Shown: piece after piece, positions 20,777-27,890 of the stretch
Position numbering within the stretch: the stretch's first letter is position 1
Layout: each line of letters opens with the position of its first letter
Origin: Pseudonocardia autotrophica
Lineage (GTDB): Bacteria > Actinomycetota > Actinomycetes > Mycobacteriales > Pseudonocardiaceae
DNA length: 64,000 bases
Assembly (NCBI RefSeq): GCF_000717175.1
Contig: NZ_JNYD01000015.1
Span: forward strand, 186,001 to 250,000
Reading direction: 5' to 3'
Notes under the pieces: generated by a model
Told to the model about the DNA's origin: nothing
Seen by the model: only the letters and a program-made list of their open reading frames with translations
The model's database searches: none
Position numbers and translations under genes: made by a program

Positions 20777-21209
20777 CGGCCACCTCACACGTCGTCGGGC
20801 AGAGGTCCTCGCCCCGCAGTCGAGCCGGGGATCCGATGCTGCCGCGCCGCGGGCCCGGGGGCCAGACCCGGACGCCGGATCACCGCGGCCGCGAGCGCGA
20901 GCGGCCCGCCTCCCCCGGCGGGGGGAGGCGGGCCACGCGCGGCGATGGACCCGTACGGGCACCGCGGTGGGAGCGGACCGGCGAACACGGACGGGCCGGG
21001 GTGGGTCGCGCACCACCCCGGCGCCGGGTCCGGCACTCCGACATCGGCCCGGTCCGCGTCCCGCACCTGGGGGGCGGGTGTGGGCTGCACGCACCGGGTC
21101 GACCTGGTTCCAGCGTGCGGTGGCGCGGGCCGCGGGGCAACGGCCGAACCTGCGCATTCGAACCTGCCGTCTCGCTGCGCCCGGGGCCGGGGAGGCGCAC
21201 CCTGATCCC
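20777..21209. promoter_or_regulatory. Divergent control region between ppdK and the CarH-like gene
   Basis: A 433-base region with no credible gene, between two divergently transcribed genes. It holds a perfect hairpin (listed separately) and, near its right end, CACCCT at 21198-21203, a possible -10 for the regulator. A B12-dependent MerR regulator would usually bind its own promoter, so an operator is expected here, but I could not identify one by eye. Confidence 0.5.
20903..20934 (-). other. Perfect 14-bp hairpin upstream of ppdK
   Basis: Bases 20903-20916 pair perfectly with 20921-20934 around a GGCG loop, about 130 bases upstream of the ppdK start. It could be a terminator or attenuator in the ppdK leader, or a protein-binding site. 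Confidence 0.6.
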
Positions 21210-22115
21210 GTGCCAGTCGCCGCACCGGACCGCACGGATCGTCCGTTGACGATCCAGCAGGTCAGCGCGCTGCTCGCGGTGCCGGTCTCCACGCTGCGCA
21301 CGTGGGAGCACCGCTACTCGGTGCCCGGCGTCGTCCGCACCCAGGGCGGGCACCGCCGCTACCCGGCGCAGGTGATCGACGAGCTGCGGATCATCCGGGA
21401 CGAGATCGCCCGCGGCCGGCGCGCCGGCGACGCCGCGACGACCGCCCGCCTGCTGGTGGACTCCGACGAACCCGGCCGCGACCTGGTGGACCGCTTCCTG
21501 GAGGCGGCGCGCGCCATGGACCAGGGCGGGGTCCGCGCCTGTCTCGACGAGGCCGCCGGGCGGCTGGGCCTGGGCGCCACGGTCGACCTCGTGCTCGTGC
21601 CCGCGATGCGCCGGATCGGGCACTGGTGGGAGATCGGGAGCTGCGACGTCGGCCACGAGCACCTGGCCACCGAGGCCGCGCGCACCTGGCTGTCGCGGAT
21701 CGTGGCCTTCGCGCCAGAGCCGCGCCCGGGCGGGTGCGTCCTGCTGGCCTGCGGCCCGCGTGACCTGCACTCGCTGGGGCTGGAGGCGTTCGGCATGCTC
21801 CTCGCCTCGGACGGACGGTCCTGCCGCGTCCTCGGTGCGCGGACCCCCGTCCCGACCCTGACGATCGCGGCGGAGACGCTGGACGCGGCCGCCGTCGTGG
21901 TGGTCTCCCACCTGGCCGTCGGCCGGCGGCCGGCGGTCGCCGCCCTGTCCGCCATGGCGGCCCAGGGCAGGCCGGCCTTCTACGCCGGCAACGCCTTCCT
22001 CACCCGGCCGTCCCGCCGCCGGGTCCCCGGCCGCTACCTGGGCGAGAGCCACCGCGAGGCGGTCCACCTGCTCGAGGAGGCCCTGGTCGGACCGGCGCTC
22101 GACGAGCCGGGCTGA
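21210..22115 (+). CDS. MerR-family regulator with B12-binding domain (CarH/LitR-like)
   Basis: A 301-residue protein. Residues 12-80 are a MerR DNA-binding domain (LTIQQVSALLAVPVSTLRTW, then EHRY). The rest matches the CarH B12 sensor: W140, V147, E150-H151 in the four-helix bundle, and the B12 lower ligand H187 in the D-x-H-x-x-G motif DLHSLG. In CarH adenosylcobalamin holds the tetramer on DNA and light releases it. CarH's His after the Trp, which forms the light-induced bis-His adduct, is Glu141 here. The GTG at 21210 is the most likely start; there is no close ribosome site. It diverges from ppdK and precedes ppk2. Confidence 0.85.
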   Translation: MPVAAPDRTDRPLTIQQVSALLAVPVSTLRTWEHRYSVPGVVRTQGGHRRYPAQVIDELRIIRDEIARGRRAGDAATTARLLVDSDEPGRDLVDRFLEAARAMDQGGVRACLDEAAGRLGLGATVDLVLVPAMRRIGHWWEIGSCDVGHEHLATEAARTWLSRIVAFAPEPRPGGCVLLACGPRDLHSLGLEAFGMLLASDGRSCRVLGARTPVPTLTIAAETLDAAAVVVVSHLAVGRRPAVAALSAMAAQGRPAFYAGNAFLTRPSRRRVPGRYLGESHREAVHLLEEALVGPALDEPG

Positions 22116-22190
22116 TTGCCGGGCGGGCCGGACGACCGCGCGCCCCTCGCCGTTCACCCTCCCGTCGCCCACATGGGTGAGGCTGGCGCC

Positions 22191-23144
22191 ATGGACGACG
22201 AACACGGCGCCGGGCCCGAGGTGCCGGGGACGCTCGCGCTCCCGGGCCCGCGGTACGAGGTGGACGACTCCGACGACGACGACCCGGTGCTGCTCGAGGC
22301 CGGCGGCGTCCCCGTCGACACCTGGCGCGAGGGCTACCCGTACCCCGAGCGGCTCTCCCGGGACGAGTACGAGCAGGTCAAGCGCCTGCTCCAGATCGAG
22401 CTGCTGAAGCTGCAGAGCTGGGTCAAGGAGACCGGCGCGCGGATCGTGGTGCTGTTCGAGGGCCGCGACGCCGCGGGCAAGGGCGGCACGATCAAGCGCT
22501 TCATGGAGCACCTCAACCCGCGGGGCGCCCGGGTGGTGGCGCTGGAGAAGCCGACCGAGCGCGAGGCCGGCCAGTGGTACTTCCAGCGGTACGTCGCGCA
22601 CCTGCCCGGGGCCGGCGAGATCGTGCTGTTCGACCGCAGCTGGTACAACCGCGCCGGCGTCGAGCGCGTCATGGGGTTCACCGAGCCGCGCGACTACATG
22701 GAGTTCCTGCGGGCCGCCCCGGAGCTCGAGCGGATGCTCGTCCGCTCCGGGATCCACCTGGTCAAACTGTGGTTCTCGGTGTCGCAGAACGAGCAGCGCA
22801 CCCGCTTCCTCATCCGCCAGGTCGACCCGGTGCGGCAGTGGAAGCTCTCCCCGATGGACCTCGCCTCCCTGGACCGCTGGGAGGACTACACCGAGGCCAA
22901 GGAGGCCATGTTCTTCTACACCGACACCGCGGACGCCCCGTGGACGGTGATCAAGAGCAACGACAAGAAGCGCGCCCGGCTGGAGGCGATCCGGCACGTG
23001 CTGGGGCTGTTCGACTACCCCGGCAAGGACCCGAGCGTCGCGACCCCGCCGGACCCGCTGATCGTCGGGCCCGCCGCGTCCGTCTTCGAGGCGGGCGAGG
23101 GCCGCGCGGTGTTCCCGCCGCTGGCCGGCCACCCGCCGCGCTGA
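22191..23144 (+). CDS. ppk2: Polyphosphate kinase 2
   Basis: A 317-residue PPK2-family enzyme that moves phosphate between polyphosphate and nucleotides. Visible motifs: Walker A (VLFEGRDAAGKGGTI), lid/Walker B (EIVLFDRSWYNRAGVERVMG) and WKLSPMDLASLDRW, as in single-domain PPK2 enzymes, which are about 300 residues long. GGTGAGG at 22175-22181 sets the ATG at 22191; two earlier starts are possible. The first 45 residues are acidic and not conserved. It follows the CarH-like gene by 75 bases and may be under its control. Confidence 0.93.
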   Translation: MDDEHGAGPEVPGTLALPGPRYEVDDSDDDDPVLLEAGGVPVDTWREGYPYPERLSRDEYEQVKRLLQIELLKLQSWVKETGARIVVLFEGRDAAGKGGTIKRFMEHLNPRGARVVALEKPTEREAGQWYFQRYVAHLPGAGEIVLFDRSWYNRAGVERVMGFTEPRDYMEFLRAAPELERMLVRSGIHLVKLWFSVSQNEQRTRFLIRQVDPVRQWKLSPMDLASLDRWEDYTEAKEAMFFYTDTADAPWTVIKSNDKKRARLEAIRHVLGLFDYPGKDPSVATPPDPLIVGPAASVFEAGEGRAVFPPLAGHPPR

Positions 23145-23326
23145 CGCCGGTCCGCCCGGCGGGACGACCTCTCCCGCACCTTCAGGGCGGCTCGGTCCCG
23201 CAGCTCGTCGAGCCCCTTGATCGCCGTCTGGACGAACGGGATCAGGTCGCGGATCACGTCCGTCACCGCCGCGACGGCATGGCGTCGCCCGGTCGACGAG
23301 ATCCACGTGCTCGGCACGAGTGCCAC
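23015..23326 (-). CDS. Possible small protein, overlapping ppk2 tail to tail
   Basis: A 103-residue frame whose first 60 residues look coding (RRHAVAAVTDVIRDLIPFVQ, then TAIKGLDELRDRAALKVRER), with codons ending in G or C and AAGGGG 8 bases before the GTG at 23326. The last 40 residues run antisense through the end of ppk2 and read like a shadow frame. The gene may have lost its original stop, or the true product may be shorter. No family is recognised. Confidence 0.4.
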   Translation of the reverse strand: MALVPSTWISSTGRRHAVAAVTDVIRDLIPFVQTAIKGLDELRDRAALKVRERSSRRADRRQRGGWPASGGNTARPSPASKTDAAGPTISGSGGVATLGSLPG

Positions 23327-23538
23327 GGTGTCCACCCCTTCGCTTCGGCCCCTCGGATGACGGTGGAGCCGTAGTCAACCCCGGATGGAGCAGCGGCGCC
23401 ACGGCTGAGGGCCCTCCTGGCCACCTGTTCATCGACAGGTCAGGTCGAGGCCACCTCGACCCGCCGATCGGCGCCTACCCTCCGTACCAGGGGCTCGTCC
23501 CGGCACACACGCCCGGGCCCGCGCGGAGGGAGGCCGAC

Positions 23539-23808
23539 GTGACCGTCCGGGGATCCGGCGTCGGTCTGCGCCTGGTCCGAGCGTGGGCCCGGCTCGTCGG
23601 CGCCGTGTTCGTCGGCGGCCTGACGGCCGCGGTGGCGGTCGCGTGGGCCGGCGCCGAGCTCGGCCGGGCGGTGCGTGGCGAGCGCCGGCGGAGCACGCCG
23701 GGCCGGCGGCGCAGCTGCGTCTGGTGCGGGTACCGGCACACCCGCCATCCCGTGCGAGTCCACGCGGACGACCTGGCCGTCCGGCTCTACGAGCGCGTCA
23801 CGGCGTAG
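23539..23808 (+). CDS. Small membrane protein with CxxC motif
   Basis: An 89-residue protein starting at GTG behind GGAGGGAGG. One membrane segment (LVGAVFVGGLTAAVAVAWAG) is followed by a very basic stretch and a CVWCGYRHTRHP motif, which could bind zinc through two Cys and His residues. The C-terminal 15 residues are amphipathic. I recognise no family. It stands alone between ppk2 and an amphi-Trp protein. Confidence 0.65.
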   Translation: MTVRGSGVGLRLVRAWARLVGAVFVGGLTAAVAVAWAGAELGRAVRGERRRSTPGRRRSCVWCGYRHTRHPVRVHADDLAVRLYERVTA

Positions 23809-23975
23809 CCGCCGCGCCGCGGCGCAGCCGGGCCCCGGGTCCGTCGAGCACGATCGCGAGCCCGCCCGCGACCACCCGGAACGGATGACGAGGCCAGGGG
23901 CACCGGCCGTCGACACTTCCGTCGGATGCCCGACGACCCGCCCGGGCCCGCGACCGATCCCGATCGGAGACGACG

Positions 23976-24446
23976 ATGTCCGACGTCGAGGTGACCTACA
24001 AGGAGCCCGTGACGCGGGAGCAGACCGCCCGCACCCTGTCCGCGCTGGCCGAGGCCCTCGCCGACACCGGGAAGGTCGAGCTCACGCTGGGCACCACGAG
24101 CATGACCGTGCGCGTTCCCGGCGAGGTGCAGTGCAAGGTCGAGGTGGAGATCGACGAGGACGAGGTGGAGTTCGAGGTGGAGCTCCGCTGGTCGACGGCG
24201 AAGCGCCGGCACCCCGACCTCGCCGAGCCCCCGACCGAGGCGAACGAGGACGGCGGGCGGACCGAACCCTCCGCGGACGCCGCCGACTCCGCCGACGCCA
24301 CCGGATCCGGCGACTCGGGTGACTCGGGCGACTCGGGCGACTCCGGCGATTCCGCGAAGCCCGAGGCGACCGGGCACGACGGCGGGGAGGAGACCCCCGC
24401 ACCCGCCAAGCGCCCGGGGCACCGCCGCAAGGCCGGGGCGCGCTGA
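23976..24446 (+). CDS. Amphi-Trp domain protein with Gly-Asp-Ser repeat tail
   Basis: A 156-residue protein. The first 75 residues fit the amphi-Trp domain (EQTARTLSALAEALADTGKV, the acidic CKVEVEIDEDEVEFEVELRW and the terminal Trp), a small domain of unknown function found in archaea and actinobacteria. The rest is acidic and disordered with five Gly-Asp-Ser repeats and a basic end. ATG start with GGAG upstream. It has its own terminator-like hairpin. Confidence 0.8.
   Translation: MSDVEVTYKEPVTREQTARTLSALAEALADTGKVELTLGTTSMTVRVPGEVQCKVEVEIDEDEVEFEVELRWSTAKRRHPDLAEPPTEANEDGGRTEPSADAADSADATGSGDSGDSGDSGDSGDSAKPEATGHDGGEETPAPAKRPGHRRKAGAR
24309..24353 (+). repeat. Five tandem 9-base repeats encoding Gly-Asp-Ser
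   Basis: Five near-identical 9-mers (GGCGACTCG type) in frame within the amphi-Trp gene encode (GDS)5. Such repeats can vary in number by slippage. Confidence 0.8.
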
Positions 24447-24449
24447 GCC

Positions 24450-24479
24450 GGGCGGCCGACCCGGTCCGGCCGGCCGCCC
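24450..24479 (+). terminator. Stem-loop terminator after the amphi-Trp gene
   Basis: GGGCGGCCG (24450-24458) pairs with CGGCCGCCC (24471-24479) over a 12-base loop, starting 3 bases after the stop codon. Confidence 0.65.
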
Positions 24480-24568
24480 GAACCCTTTCGTCAGCTTCCC
24501 GTCGCGGTATCCCACCCCGGCTCCGGCCGCTCTGAGGCAGCACGGAACTCCGGCGGTGGGAGGGCGGC

Positions 24569-25390
24569 ATGAGCACGGGCACGACGACGGGCACCGGACG
24601 CGGGGAGTACCTGCTCGACAATCGCGAAGTGGGGGCGGCGGCCCGGTTCGCCGCGCTCTCCGCGCTGTTCGACCGGACGACCTTCCAGCACGTGGACGCG
24701 CTCGGGCTCGCGCCCGGCGCCCGCGTCTGGGAGGTGGGGGCGGGCGGCCCCTCCGTCCCGCGCGGCCTCGCCGAGCGCGTGGGGCCGGACGGGCTGGTGG
24801 TGGCCAGCGACATCGCGCCCGAGGCGTTGACGGCGGTGGAGGCGCCCGGCGTGCGCGTGCTGCAGCACGACGTGACCGCCGACGACCCGCCCGGCACCTT
24901 CGACCTGGTGCACGCCCGGCTGGTCCTCACGCACCTGCCGGACCGCGGAGAGGCGTTGCGGCGCATGGTGTCGGCCGTCGGTCCGGGCGGGTACCTGCTC
25001 GTGGAGGACTTCGACGTCGACCTGCAGTCCGCGCCGTGCCTCACCCGCTCGACCGGCCCGGACGATCTCGTGCAGGACCGGGCGCGCCGGGTCCGGAAGG
25101 CGTTCCTCGCCCTGCTCCTCGGCCGGGGCGCGGACCTGAGCTACGGCCGGGAGCTCCCGGGGCTCCTCCGCGAGGCGGGACTCCGGGAGGTCGGCGCCGA
25201 CGCCGTGCTGCCCCTGCCGTCGCCGGCGGGCGCGATCCTCGAGGCCGCCAACGTCACGCAGCTGCGCGCGCGGCTGCCCCGCACCGGGCTCGTCACCGAC
25301 GCCGACGTCGCCGCCCATATCGAGGCGCTGACCAGCGGGACGCTGCCGGTCGCCGTCCCGCCGCTCGTCTCGGCGTGGGGGCGGCGCTGA
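24569..25390 (+). CDS. Class I SAM-dependent methyltransferase
   Basis: A 273-residue methyltransferase. SAM-binding motif I reads VWEVGAGGPSVPRGLAERVG, the acidic loop is VVASDIAPEALTAV, motif II is HDVTADDPPGTFDLVHAR, and PGGYLLVEDF follows. The C-terminal half is variable, so the substrate (small molecule) is unknown. The tip of motif I, GAGGPS, has an extra Pro compared with the usual GxGxG. ATG start with GGGAGGG upstream. It is convergent with the CDF transporter gene. Confidence 0.85.
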   Translation: MSTGTTTGTGRGEYLLDNREVGAAARFAALSALFDRTTFQHVDALGLAPGARVWEVGAGGPSVPRGLAERVGPDGLVVASDIAPEALTAVEAPGVRVLQHDVTADDPPGTFDLVHARLVLTHLPDRGEALRRMVSAVGPGGYLLVEDFDVDLQSAPCLTRSTGPDDLVQDRARRVRKAFLALLLGRGADLSYGRELPGLLREAGLREVGADAVLPLPSPAGAILEAANVTQLRARLPRTGLVTDADVAAHIEALTSGTLPVAVPPLVSAWGRR

Positions 25391-25414
25391 GCGACACCGG
25401 CGGCTCGGGGCGCG

Positions 25415-26479
25415 TCAGGTCGGGACGCGGTGGTGCGCCAGCCGCGCGTGGTGGGCGTGGCCCTCGGGTCCGTGCGGGCTCACGTGCAGGGTGGCGTCGG
25501 CCAGCTTCGGGACCTCGTGCAGCAGGCGGTGCTCGGCCTCGGCGGCGATCGCGTGCGCATCGACCATCGACAGGCTGCTGTCGACCTCGAGGCCGACCTC
25601 GGCGCGCACGCGGTGCCCGACCCAGCGCAGCCGCAGCTGCTCGATCCCGCGCACCCCGGGCACCGCACGCAGGGCCGCGTCCGCCCGGTCGACGAGCTCC
25701 GGGTCCACGGCGTCCATGAGCCGCCGGTAGATGTCCCGTGCCGCGCCGCGCAGGACGACGAGGATCGCGACCGTGATCAGGATGCCGACGATCGGGTCGG
25801 CAAGCGGGAACCCGGCCAGCACCCCGAGCGCCCCCAGGACCACGGCGAGTGAGGTGAACCCGTCGGTACGGGCGTGCAGCCCGTCGGCCACCAGCGCGGC
25901 CGAGCCGATGCGCCGGCCCACCCGGATCCGGTGGACCGCGACGAGCTCGTTGCCCACGAACCCGATCAGGCCGGCCGCGACGAGCACGCCGAGGTCGGCG
26001 ATCGGCTGCGGGTCGACCAGGCGGCGGACGGACTCGTACCCGGCGACGACGGCCGACAGGGCGATCATCGCCACGATGAACACGCCGGCCAGGTCCTCGG
26101 CGCGGCCGTAGCCGTAGGTGTAGCGCCGGGTGGGCCGGCGACGGCCCAGTACGAACGCGATCCACAGCGGGACGGCGGTCAGCGCGTCGGAGAAGTTGTG
26201 GACCGTGTCGGCCAGCAGCGCCACCGACCCGGTCAGCACCACCACGCCGGCCTGCGCCAGCGCCGTCACCAGCAGCGCCGCCAGGCTGATCTTGAGGGCG
26301 CGGATGCCGTCGGCGCTGGCCTCCAGCGCGGAGTCGACGGAGTCCGCCGCGTCGTGGCTGTGCGGCGTGACGACCGAGCGGAGGAGCCGGAGCAGCCCGC
26401 CGGATCCGTGGTCCCCGTGCCCGTGCCCGTGCCCGTGGCCGTGACCGTGCTGTCGAGCAACGCCTCGCACCTCCGTCAT
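25415..26479 (-). CDS. Cation diffusion facilitator (CDF) metal exporter
   Basis: A 354-residue, six-helix metal/proton antiporter. Metal-site motifs are DTVHNFSD in helix 2 and DGLHARTD in helix 5. The cytoplasmic C-terminal domain begins around RAVPGVRGIEQLRLRWVGHR. The N-terminus has an alternating His-Gly run (HGHGHGHGHGDHG) and the C-terminus another His cluster, which probably collect metal ions. The ATG at 26479 lies inside an inverted repeat shared with the divergent ArsR gene, so it is very likely repressed by it until metal (Co, Ni or Zn) is in excess. Confidence 0.93.
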   Translation of the reverse strand: MTEVRGVARQHGHGHGHGHGHGDHGSGGLLRLLRSVVTPHSHDAADSVDSALEASADGIRALKISLAALLVTALAQAGVVVLTGSVALLADTVHNFSDALTAVPLWIAFVLGRRRPTRRYTYGYGRAEDLAGVFIVAMIALSAVVAGYESVRRLVDPQPIADLGVLVAAGLIGFVGNELVAVHRIRVGRRIGSAALVADGLHARTDGFTSLAVVLGALGVLAGFPLADPIVGILITVAILVVLRGAARDIYRRLMDAVDPELVDRADAALRAVPGVRGIEQLRLRWVGHRVRAEVGLEVDSSLSMVDAHAIAAEAEHRLLHEVPKLADATLHVSPHGPEGHAHHARLAHHRVPT

Positions 26480-26520
26480 GGTTGGCAGGATGCCCAGCTC
26501 AGAGGCATCATGCAACCATG
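26477..26520. promoter_or_regulatory. Shared operator of the CDF exporter and ArsR-family genes
   Basis: CATGGTTG (26477-26484) mirrors CAACCATG (26513-26520), and GATGCC (26489-26494) mirrors GGCATC (26504-26509). The near-perfect dyad covers both start codons. CATCAT-like -10 boxes lie about 7 bases before each ATG, so both messages are probably leaderless. Confidence 0.8.
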
Positions 26521-26880
26521 CGCGCGCACAAGGACATCGCAGCTGCCAGTCCCGTGCGGGAGCCACTGGATGCCGAGGTGGTGGCCCTCGCCGCCGATGT
26601 CCTGCGGCAGTTGGGCGACGCGACCCGGTTCCACCTGCTCGGCCTGCTCGCCGAGGGCCCGCAGGACGTGACCACGCTCACCGCGCGGGTGGCCGCGTCA
26701 CGGTCCTCGGTGTCGCAGCACCTCGGCCGGTTGCGCCTGGCCGGGCTGGTCGGCGCCCGCCGCGAGGGGCGGCGGATGGTCTACCGGCTCACCAGCGACC
26801 ACGTGCGGAGGCTGGTGGAGGAGACGTACGCGTTCGCCGAGCACGTCGGCCACCGCATCCCCCACCACGACTCGGAGTGA
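26518..26880 (+). CDS. ArsR/SmtB-family metal sensor, KmtR-like
   Basis: A 120-residue winged-helix repressor: helices before QLGDATRFHLLGLLAEGPQD, recognition helix SRSSVSQHLGRLRLAGLV, wing GARREGRRMVYRL. The C-terminal helix carries His (SDHVRRL), Glu-His (FAEHVGH) and a His pair (RIPHHD). This order matches the nickel/cobalt ligands of Mycobacterium tuberculosis KmtR (H88, E101, H102, H110, H111), which also controls a CDF exporter; the final pair is one residue closer here. Start at the ATG inside the operator, just 38 bases from the divergent exporter's start. Confidence 0.9.
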   Translation: MRAHKDIAAASPVREPLDAEVVALAADVLRQLGDATRFHLLGLLAEGPQDVTTLTARVAASRSSVSQHLGRLRLAGLVGARREGRRMVYRLTSDHVRRLVEETYAFAEHVGHRIPHHDSE

Positions 26881-27034
26881 CGGCGGCACCCCCGCCCGTG
26901 CGTGACCCCGATGCCGTATTGCTCCGGACCGGTGCCGCTGATCTGATGGCGCTCCCGGAGGCGCCCGTCCTCCGGTCGTGGTCCAGGGCCCGGTCAAGCA
27001 GTCGGCCGTCTTCTTCCTCGTGCAGGAGGTGGCG

Positions 27035-27448
27035 ATGCCGGATGTGTGCGCGGACGCGCCGGACGGGGGCGGTGCCGGAACCGGCGATCCGTTCGTCCCC
27101 CACCTGACCACCGCTGCCGAAGCGCGCGGCGACGCGGTCGTGGTCCACGTGACCGGGGAGATCGACGCGGAGACCGCCGCGGAGTTCCGGGACGCCGTGA
27201 CGCGGGTCCTCGACGGACGGCTGGTGGTCGTGGTCCTGATCGGCGTGGCCTTCCTGGGCTCCGCCGGGTTGGCCGCGCTCCTCGGGATCCGGGACCGGGC
27301 CGTCGCGTCGGGGGCCGTCGTCCGGTTCGTGGTGGGCGGCAACCGGGTGGTGATCCGGCCGCTGGCGATCACCGGCGTGGCCCGCGAGCTCGAGCTGTAC
27401 GACGAGCTCGGGCCGGCCCTCCGGGACCCCGCACCGGGCGCCGCCTGA
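27035..27448 (+). CDS. STAS-domain anti-sigma-factor antagonist
   Basis: A 137-residue protein. After a 25-residue flexible start comes a STAS domain: VVVHVTGEIDAETAAEFRDA, then the phosphorylation loop FLGSAGLAALLGI, in which the Ser is the likely target of an anti-sigma kinase, and VVIRPLAITGVAREL. Such proteins release alternative sigma factors. No kinase gene is adjacent, so the partner is elsewhere. An upstream GTG (26978) is in frame, but GGAGGTGG before 27035 decides the start. Confidence 0.87.
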   Translation: MPDVCADAPDGGGAGTGDPFVPHLTTAAEARGDAVVVHVTGEIDAETAAEFRDAVTRVLDGRLVVVVLIGVAFLGSAGLAALLGIRDRAVASGAVVRFVVGGNRVVIRPLAITGVARELELYDELGPALRDPAPGAA

Positions 27449-27512
27449 GTCCGAGCGGCGCCGGTGCGGCATCAGTGCAGCAGAGCGGCGTCAGGGTGGC
27501 GTCGGAGCAGCA

Positions 27513-27860
27513 TCAGTCCCCGACCGGCGCCCCGCCGACGCCGATCTCGTTGCCGTCCGGGTCGCGGTACAGCGCCTTGCGCACACCGTTCCAGTAGGTC
27601 TCCCGCGTCTCCGGGTGCACGCCCCGGCCGGCCGCGGCGGACACGAACCCCTCGAGGTCGCCGACGAACAACGTGACCCGCGCGCAGCCGGCGTGGTCCG
27701 GGTACAGCTCGACGTACACGTGGCGGTGCTCCGCGATCGTCCAGACGCGCTCGGTGTCGTTCGGCGCGAAGGACCCGACCTCCCCGAGCAGCCGCTCGAA
27801 CCAGCGAACGGCGCGCGGGAGGTCGCTGACCGCGACACCGGCGAACAGGTCGACGTCCAT
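27513..27860 (-). CDS. VOC-family (glyoxalase/bleomycin-resistance) protein
   Basis: A 115-residue single VOC domain with the beta-alpha-beta-beta-beta pattern (LFAGVAVSDLPRAVRWFERL, then LYRDPDGNEIGV at the end). Metal ligands are plausible at a His of the first half and the Glu of GNEIG, but the enzyme activity is unknown. GAGGGG precedes the ATG. It begins 30 bases after the stop of the Pls-like NRPS gene on the same strand, so it is probably co-transcribed and could act on or protect against its product. Confidence 0.82.
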   Translation of the reverse strand: MDVDLFAGVAVSDLPRAVRWFERLLGEVGSFAPNDTERVWTIAEHRHVYVELYPDHAGCARVTLFVGDLEGFVSAAAGRGVHPETRETYWNGVRKALYRDPDGNEIGVGGAPVGD

Positions 27861-27890
27861 GTCCCCTCGGACCGGCCGGCGGCCCCGAAC

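Noticed and set aside
26390..26460. Simple-sequence repeat (GTGCCC units) as a genomic repeat element
   Set aside because: It is the His-Gly run of the CDF exporter read on the other strand.
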